A stretch of 64,000 nt of DNA, from contig VXBA01004388.1 of assembly GCA_013399895.1 (NCBI GenBank), positions 566,814 to 630,813 of the forward strand. Direction: 5' to 3'. Of the stretch, positions 11,101 through 20,100 are shown in pieces; the first letter of the stretch is position 1; every line of letters begins with the position of its first letter. The DNA comes from Serilophus lunatus (Eukaryota > Chordata > Aves > Passeriformes > Eurylaimidae). The position numbers were made by a program, and so were the translations under genes. The notes beneath the pieces are model-generated. The model searched no databases. It was not told the origin of the DNA and saw only the letters and a list, made by a program, of their open reading frames with translations.

Positions 11101-14100
11101 CAAAAATTCTCAGAAAAATTCCAAATTTAAAAAACCCCTCACAAAAAATACTCACAAATATTACAAATATCCTCAAAATCCCTCAGAAAAACAATTAAAA
11201 CTGTGTGTAAATTTAATTTCTGGTTGATTTATGCATTAATTTTCATGTGCAATCCCTAATTTTGTGCAAACTGGGTCTTTCCAAGGCTGTGGATTCTTAC
11301 AATTGGACAATGATTTGAGTAACTGCTGCTTATTTTTGAGTTGTATATTGATATATAGTTAGTTATTATCTCCACAAGCCCACCCTGTCACTCAGGAATG
11401 AGGTCAACTGCTTTAAAATACTCTTTAAAAAATAGTAACTTACATTTGAAGAACTATTCCACTTGTGTTTTCCAACCTCTTGACTAATAAAATGCATAAA
11501 ATGCAGTTTTGAAACCCAAACTGGCTTCCCAAAATCAGGAAAACCCACTCACTTACCCAGAGTTATTCATTATTTCTATAATTTGCTTGCTGAAGCCACA
11601 TTTTGCCATCTGAAATATAAAACACAGATTAAAATATCCATCTGCTGTATTCAATCCACAAAATTCCACATCCTCAGCTATTCCCAATTTCTTGTTTTTC
11701 ATCCTTTATATCCTGCCTTATATGGATTTATAGAATAAATAGGGGGGTTTTTTGAGTCATCACTACCCTGTACTTGCCATTCAAAGAAACCACAGCTAAT
11801 TAGCAGGTTAATTAATTAATTCATAGTTAGTATCTCCTGCAAACTCTTCACATTGGCAGCACAATGACACAACACAAAATATTTTGTAGACATTGAATTT
11901 CTATTCAGCAATAATAATAAATAATAATAAAATAATAACAATAAAAAATGAGGGCTGTTCTACAGCTTAAAAAAACACCAAATAAAAAGACAAATATCTG
12001 AGTTTACAGCACCATTAATCTGAGTTAAGGAAAAAGATGGTAATTTTTACTGTTTTTTTTTTAAAAAATCATCTATTGTGCAAAATTTCAGCTCACCTGT
12101 TTGTTCCCCTTCATGAAGAGCATCACAGGAGCTTTGTTTATCAAGGATTTAAGCCTGGGGGAAGCAGGGAAACAAGACATAAAATATCATGGTTATTATC
12201 CCAAATTTTGTTTTGGGAGGAAAACAAAATGCCACAGTGGAAAAGACAAAATAAAATTGAGAATTCCAGGCTGGTTTGGGTCAGGAGGGACTTTCCAGAC
12301 TATCCCATTCCAGGACCAGGCTGCTAAAAAACTTGGAAAAAACTTCCCACTCCTGTTCCCAAGGTGCTGCTGCAGCTCCTCAGGAAGACATTAAAAAAAA
12401 CCCAACTTAATCATTTTAATAATTAAAGTTAAGTTTTAATAGTTATGACCCTTTAGGGAAGCAGAGGACATTCCTCATTTGCTGAAACAAAGCAAAAAAT
12501 TAGGGATAAATTCAATCCAGTTGCTGTTTCTGCAATTTGCAAACTCAGGTCATGTAAACCAGGTCTAATTTCAGGAAAAACTCCTCATAATGCACAGAAA
12601 GGGGCTGAAAGACTTTGCAAAATCAGCTTTTAGGGCCACACTGAGACAGTCTCATCTTAAATTTAATGCCTGCAAAAGGCAGGGATTGGGTTTTGTGGAA
12701 CCATTTCCACGTGGAGGATTCAAAGCCCCAGGAAAAATTTGAAAGGAAGCAATAAATCCACAGTTGTGGAAGCATTTATTATCACCAGACTGAAAAGGAA
12801 TGTGTTCAGTTCTGTTTCCAATGCACTGGGCAGAGAAAGAACCTGGAGGAGTCATAGGCACAGCACTGGAAACCCTGGAATCTGTGCTGCCACATCTGCC
12901 CTCCAGGTAAATGAGGTTTATGCCACAAGGCTGATAAAAGGTTTAAAAGGTGATTTTTCCCAGTTACCTTTTCAAAAGAGAGGCAGGAAGGAACCTCTAC
13001 ATTCCTGCCATAAGGAAAAATTAAACTACAAATTATTAGATCAGCACAACTTGGTGTTAAGTGAGTGCTGGATAAAAACCACAGGATGTTAAACAACTGC
13101 AGGATCTCTGGTAATAAATAAATTCTTGATGTACTTTTGGATTTAAAAAAAAAATCACATTTACAGGGGGGTTTCCCTGTAGGAACAAATGTACAGGAAA
13201 CCTCAAAGATAAAGACAGAATTATCCCACCTGTCCTCCAACTTCTGGGCCTTGGGACAGAGGGTGTCCAGCTCTCCTGATGCCTCCAGTTCCTGGGCAAA
13301 TTGGGATGAAAAAACAGGTGTAAAAAGCAAGAAAAACACGCTGTGACAACCAAAACCAGCCAGAAAAATCTGCATTTCTAACCTTGACGATATCCAGCCC
13401 CCCTATGAGCTCTCCAGACACGTAGAGCTGGGGGTAAGTTGGCCAGTTGGAGAAAGTTTTGAGCCCCTGACGAACTTCTTCATCAGAAAAGATGTCAAAG
13501 GTGCTGAAGGCAATGCCATGTTTGTTCAGGAGCTCCACCATCTGTCTGCTGAAACCTGCAGAGACACAAACAGGAGTCCAAGAGGATTCTGAGCAGCTCT
13601 GTGCTGGCCTTGCTCAGTTGAAAAACGGGAGTTTTCTACATGGCAAGTGCACAGCAGCTCTGGTTGCTATTCTTTGCTCTACCAATAGCCTCAGGTATTA
13701 GAAAAGGGAAAAAACCCCTATTTATTACTGTTAATTTATATATAATTCATCACTAGTTAACTTAAAACTTGACTTTTGTATCTTCTAGTATTTTGCTTTA
13801 AGAGCATCCTTTCCTACTTGGTGGTAAAAGGCAAATTCCTTTCCATTTTTCAAAACTTTCATGTCCTCATGAGGATTTAATATTATTTTACAACCCTTGT
13901 GGCACTTCCATACCATGTTTTGTTCTCCTTTAGGACAGATTTTTCTGTGTCCTGCCCTGACAAGTCTCAGCTCAAAGGCTCTGACAAAGGAATCAAACCC
14001 CAAGGCTGGAACGGGGAGAAGAACACCCTTGGATTGCAGCATTTAGCTCTGGAAATTGGGATTTTTTTGGCTGTACTTTCCATGATGTGCAATTTCTTGA

Positions 14101-17100
14101 GAGGTGAAGCAGCACTTTTTATCCTTGTGGCATCTCAGGGGCTTTTCTCTGCAGCCCTGAAGATTTCCTGGAGAGCCTGAAGCTCCTGGAATTCCTGACA
14201 TCTGGGAGCTCAGGGATAAACAGCTACTCCAATTTATTAACTCATCATTATTATTAGTCCAATTTATTAAAAAAAAGCAGCTTTGTTTCAGCAATCCCAT
14301 GCCAAGATGGATTGGCTGGGGTTAATTGGAAGTGGGTGTTTTAGGGATGAAGTGCCCAAACAGCTTCACTTCCACAACCAAAGGGAATTTAAGTGGAATT
14401 TCTCAAGAACTGCCTGACAAGGAATAATTAAACTGCTGACAAGTGTCTTCTGGGTGATCCCAGATATTCCACAGCAAGAAAACACCTTGAATAAATTATT
14501 AAATACTGCCAAATAAACACCAAGAGAAACAAATAAATCCCAATATTACCAAATAAACAGCAAGATTACCAAATAAATCCAAGTATTACCAAATAAACAC
14601 CAATATTACCAAATAAACCCACTGAAATTATACAACATCTGCAGCAACCACATACAAGAGTCAGCTGAGGGGACAACCTCACCCCACCCTCAGCTCAGCT
14701 GCCTTTTCCAAGGAAAAAATGCCAAAACAACAATAAAATTCCCAAATTCCTGCAGGATAAAGTCTCCCCTACTTGCCAACTGAACTCCAGCAAGATGAAA
14801 ATAGGTAAAAATCAAAAATAGCTTCACCTTTAAACAATCCTGGCTCCTTTACTTAATTCTATTTTTATTACTCCTGCTACCCTGGACAAGTTTTTAAATT
14901 ATTTTCACCTTGAGAAAGATGAAAATGGGGACAAAATGATTAATTCACTCTGAGAGGTTTTGTCTTTTCTAGGAAATTTAATGGACCCAACAAACATCTC
15001 CCACCTACTGCCAGGAACCAGCACCAAACCAGATGAAAGCAGGCACAATATTCACCTGCTAATTAAGAGATGGAGGCTGAAATAATTCCATGTGTTCAGT
15101 CCACTTTAACACTTCTAATTTTAGTACCTACTTCTATTTAGGCAATTACCTCCTCTGCACTTTTCCTGAGGTACCAAAGAACTGAAAGCTGGAGGAAAAA
15201 TCTGAGTAACCCCAAACTTTACACACCCTAAATGGACTCAGGAACCTCAGGAGCTCATCAGAGCTACTACAGAACAAGCAAAACCTCCATATCTACCAAA
15301 ATACCTATAATATAACACCTGGAACCATATTGCTGCATAATACAAATACAGAATTATCTAGAGATAAAAGGATGGAACTTCATCAGCTCTTCACAGGGAC
15401 ACAGATTTATTAAAGTCCAAAGCAGCTGATCCACTGTGGCCCCTCCTCTCAGTTCTTATTTGCCAAAGATTGGTTCTGACCCCAAACCACCTGAAGTTAA
15501 TGAAAATACTCTTTGTTTAGTCAACTTTACAGGAACTTCCCCTTCATGGCAGTTAAAAATTCAGACCAACACTAAGTTAGTCAGGGACTGAGCACGAAAC
15601 TCTGAGCAACAGAACGAGGGTTAGGAAAAAACATTTCCACTGAGGCAGAAACACAGAATCCTGGAAGGGTTTGGGTGGGAAGGGACCTTCAATCCCATCC
15701 AGCCCCACCCTGCCACGGGCAGGGACACCTCTCACTACCCCAGGCTGCTCCAAGCCCTGTGTAAATCAAATTCATAAATCTGAATTAACTAATCAGGAAG
15801 TGTGCCTCAGATCAAAGATACCACTGCACGACATTTCCTTTGGGAAGCTCCTGATGTGTGGCTCTGTTTCCACAGTTTAACTGAGGGAACACCAAAACCC
15901 TTCCACGACCAGACATTTCCTTTGGGAAGCTCCTGATGTGTGGCTCCACTTCCACAGTTTAACTGAAGGAACACCAACCCTCCAAGGTTAAAACCCTTCC
16001 ACAACCAGACATTTCTTCTGGGAAACTTGTGAGGTGTGGCTCTGTTTCCACAGTTTAACTGAGGGAACACCAACTCTCCAAGATAAAAACCTTTCCATGA
16101 CCAAACATTTCCTTTGGAAAACTCTTGATGTGTGTCTGCATTCCCACAGTTTAACCGAGGGAACTCCAAACCCCCCCATGACCAGGTGACCCAGACCCCA
16201 CCCGGAGTGGCAGGACCCCAGAACCCCTCACCACAGCGGGGCTCCTTGGGAGAACCCTTCATGAAGAGCATGCAAGGGGCAGCGTTGATGAGCCTGCGGA
16301 GCCGTGCCCCCAGCTCCTCCTTGGGTCCTTCTCCAGAGCCGGGAGCCAGGGACGAGCCGGACACGTGGCGCTGCACCTTCCTGGAGAGCTCGGGGGCGTG
16401 GGCTCCATCCAGCCTGTCCACCTGCTGGGAGTCCTGCAGGACACAAGGCACGGCCAGGGGTCAAAGGAGCCACCAGAGGATGGTGAGACTGTGGCAGCAG
16501 CAGCAGCAAAAAGAGATGTGTTGTCACATGTAAGAATGGAATGGAATGGAATGTATGGAGCACAAGCCCTGTGAGGAGCAGTGAGGGAGCTGGGGGTGTT
16601 CAGCCTGGAGAAGAAGAGGCTCAGGGGTGACCTTATCGCTGTCTATAACCACCTGAAAGGAGGCTGTGGTCAGGCAGGGGTCGGTCTCTTCTCTCAGAAG
16701 TGACAGGACGAGAGGACACAGTCTCAGGCTGTGTCAGGGGAGGTTCAGGATAGACATCAGGAGGAATTTTTTCACAGAGAGAGTGATTTCCCATTGGAAT
16801 GGGCTTCCCAGGGAAGTGGTGGAGTCACCATCCCTGGAGGTGTTTAAGGAGAGGTTGGATGATGAACTCAGTGACATGGTCTTGATGGTCCAGATGGTTT
16901 AGATAGTCTAGATGGTCTAGATGATGGTCTAGGTGGTCCAGATGGCCTAGATGATGGTTTAGATGATGGTTTAGATGGTCCAGATGGTTTAGATGGTCTA
17001 AGTGGTTTAGATGGTTTAAATGGTCTAGATGATTTAGGTGGTTTAGATGGTCTGGATGGTTTAGATGATGGATTGGTGTTGGATAGGTTCTTAAATTAGG

Positions 17101-20100
17101 TAAAAGGTTGGACTTGGTGACATCTACAGTCTTTTCCAACCTTGTTAATTCAGTGTGTGTGTAGTTCTGTGTGTAATTAAAGGAAATACTATTAATTTTG
17201 TTGTCCCAGGTAAATGGGGCGCAGACAGATTTGTTGTTTCTATTATTACTTGAAAATTTGGGGGGCTTGCCACGTTTTTCTACAAGAGCAGAAAGCAAAT
17301 GTAGAACTACAGCCATGTAGAACTACAATGAGACAAGGGAATGTTTCTGTTGATATTTTTTTTCCCAATATAAACTACAAGGACAAAAATTTAAAAAAAC
17401 AAGAAAATGAAAAAAGAAATCAAATTTATTTTATAAAGTAAAAATTTAAAAAATTAAAAGATAAATGAAACACACTCACAAAAACTCACAAAAAAACTCA
17501 CAGAAACCCACCCCAATACCAAAAAAATATTAAAAATAATATTAATAATAATAATAAAAAATAAATAAAGGTTTTATGTACATAAAACTATGCATGAATC
17601 CCAAAGCAATTCAGGAAGCTCTGCAATATTACATGTAAAGTGTAAAACCCATTTTTATCTACTTTTTTAGTTCCACTGGACAGATTTCAATCAGACACAG
17701 CTGTTTCCTCACTGAGCAAGTTCTTAAGACTACAAAAATATACATATTTAGAGTCCATGTGGAATCCACTTTCCCTTCAATCCATTTTCCCTTCAATAAA
17801 TTCTCTTAAACCCATTTCCTCTTACCTTGAAGAACAAGAACGTTGGAACAGAACTAATTCCATATTTTTCAGATACTTCAGGCACAGCTTCAGCTTCCAC
17901 CTAAAAGCCAAGCAAACAAAAAACCCCAGATTATTTTCCTAATCTTCTTTCCAGTCTCACCAAGGGTGTCAGGCCTGGCTGGAAATGTCCTTTGGGGCAT
18001 TTTAGACATTTTCCCTTCACTGACACTTTTCCCAGTAAAACTTCCTGCTTGGATAACTCTTTAAATTTATTTATTAATATTTATTTATTAATATTTATAT
18101 ATATATTTATATTTATTTATATATATATATAAGAAATCAAAAATGTTAATTTAGCAAGAGTTCCACCCAGAGCTGATTTCATTTTGTATTTCAGGAACTT
18201 GCTCTTATTGGCACAACTTTCCAAACTGTTGTTTCTGAGTGTTTTGGGACCAACACACCCTTTCCTTTCAAAAACCTGAGGAATTCACAGCTTTTTGACA
18301 ATTAAAAGGCAGGTTTGGCTGTTCTGGAATGCAAAATCCCACTAATAAATTCCAAAATCAAATGCATCCCTTATGAGGAGCTTCTCCCCCACACAAAAAA
18401 TACCAATAAACTCCCCCAAATCTTTCAGCAGCTTTTGCTGAGCAAGTGACACTGGGAGGAGGGCAGTGGGGGAAGGATGTGCCACTGGCCCAGTTTTACA
18501 ACACTGGAACCTTGTCATTAAAAACTAAATGACAGCTGAACAATAAAAGTCATAAACAAATAATATATGAATACTAAAAAGTCAACTGAGAGCTTTCAAA
18601 CCTTGCTGGGCTGACCCAAAGCTACTGAACCCCAGATCCACAGAAACTGCCAAACCTCAGAGGTGAACAAACGTGTCCCACTGGAAGCTAGAAACCCTCC
18701 CAGATGTACTGGGAGGAACTGGGGCTGCTGGGAGCTCTGACTGACCTGCACAAAGGAGACCTGGCTGTGCTCCTTGGCCAGAGCTGCCATCACCTCGTTC
18801 ATCTGCACACACTGAGGGGCCCAGGGGGCCCAGAAATGCACAACCACCAGGGACCTGGGGGGGGAAAGCAGGAGAAACACTCCATGAAAACCAGCCAGGC
18901 TGGAAAATAGCTGCAGGACCAGCTGTGCCCCAGCCCCAGCCCTGCCCTGCACACCCCCAGGGATGGGCAGTGCCACAAACCCACTCCCCACCCTCCTGGG
19001 GAAAGCAACAAGTGACACCAGGAAGGTTTTCCAGGATTTCTCCAGAGGGTTCCAAAGCTTTTCAGGGAACATCCCCACCCCAGCCAGGCTCAGTGCAAAG
19101 AGAAACCTCCCATCAGTGTTATTGTCCTGCTTTTATCAGCTCCAGCTTCTCATCCCAGCCTTTTTCTGGCCCTTTCCTGGGATGCCTGGGGTTGATTTAA
19201 AGCTCGGAGGTCACAGAAATCCCAAGGACTGGAACACACCTGGGCAATTTTCAACTCCCTTTTCCAGGTTTGCTGAGCTCAAACCCACTGGATAATGGGA
19301 ATAAAGAATAAAAGACAGAACGTGCTACTATTAATTTATTTGGGAAGATTAAGAAACCAAGCCAACAACACCACAGAAGCCTTTCAGTGCCTTCTGCTGC
19401 TGAGTAATGGGAGTTCAGCCCCTCTGGAACAGGGACCTGCTGTAACCACACTCCCTGAAAACCTTCACACTCATTAACTTGATTTTCCAAAGCAATCCCA
19501 GGAAATTTGGGTAGAAAAGCAATAGGAAAACCTTTCTTTCTCTCCCATCAGAGCATTGTCCTGCTTCAAAAGCCAATTAACACTTAAATTTTGGAATGAC
19601 AAGACAGCCCTGCTGCGCAAGTTTCAACCTGGTAAATTTACACCTGAGCTCAGGACAGCCTTTAAAATGGAAAAAGCAGCAAAAACCTTGGGAATTTAGA
19701 GGGAAAGATGGCTAAAAAAATAGTGGAAGAGAATAAAGAACACAGGAAGAATTTAACTCACACCATGGGTTTTAGGGTTGGGTTATTTTAGGCTGTTTTT
19801 TTTTTTAAATCACCCACAGAATATTTCCAATTTTTTCACTGAACTGCCCTGTGAGCACTTAAATTTCACCTTAAAAAACAGCCAGAGTGATGGAAAATCC
19901 CAATTTTGCAACTGAGCTGGATCTGGGCATTTTAAGAGTAAAATATTAAGAAAGGATGAAAATAAAGAGTCAGCAAATGGAAGCACATAAGTGATTCCAA
20001 ACAAAGTATCCCCTGCATTCAAAGGATTCCTGAAAGCTCCACGATTACCTCTAAAAATGGAAATAAACAGGTTATGCCAAGTCCCAATTTTTGTCTTTAA

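Noticed and set aside
9950..11190. Regularly spaced direct repeats resembling a CRISPR array
   Set aside because: The whole unit is repeated with no unique spacers, in an intron of a vertebrate gene.
16666..16902. Open frame reading NFFTERVISHWNGLPREVV
   Set aside because: It is the decayed terminal part of a CR1 element, not a host gene.
16825..17316. Minus-strand Leu-Asp-His-Leu-Asn-His repeat protein
   Set aside because: An artefact of the GATGGTTTA tandem array.
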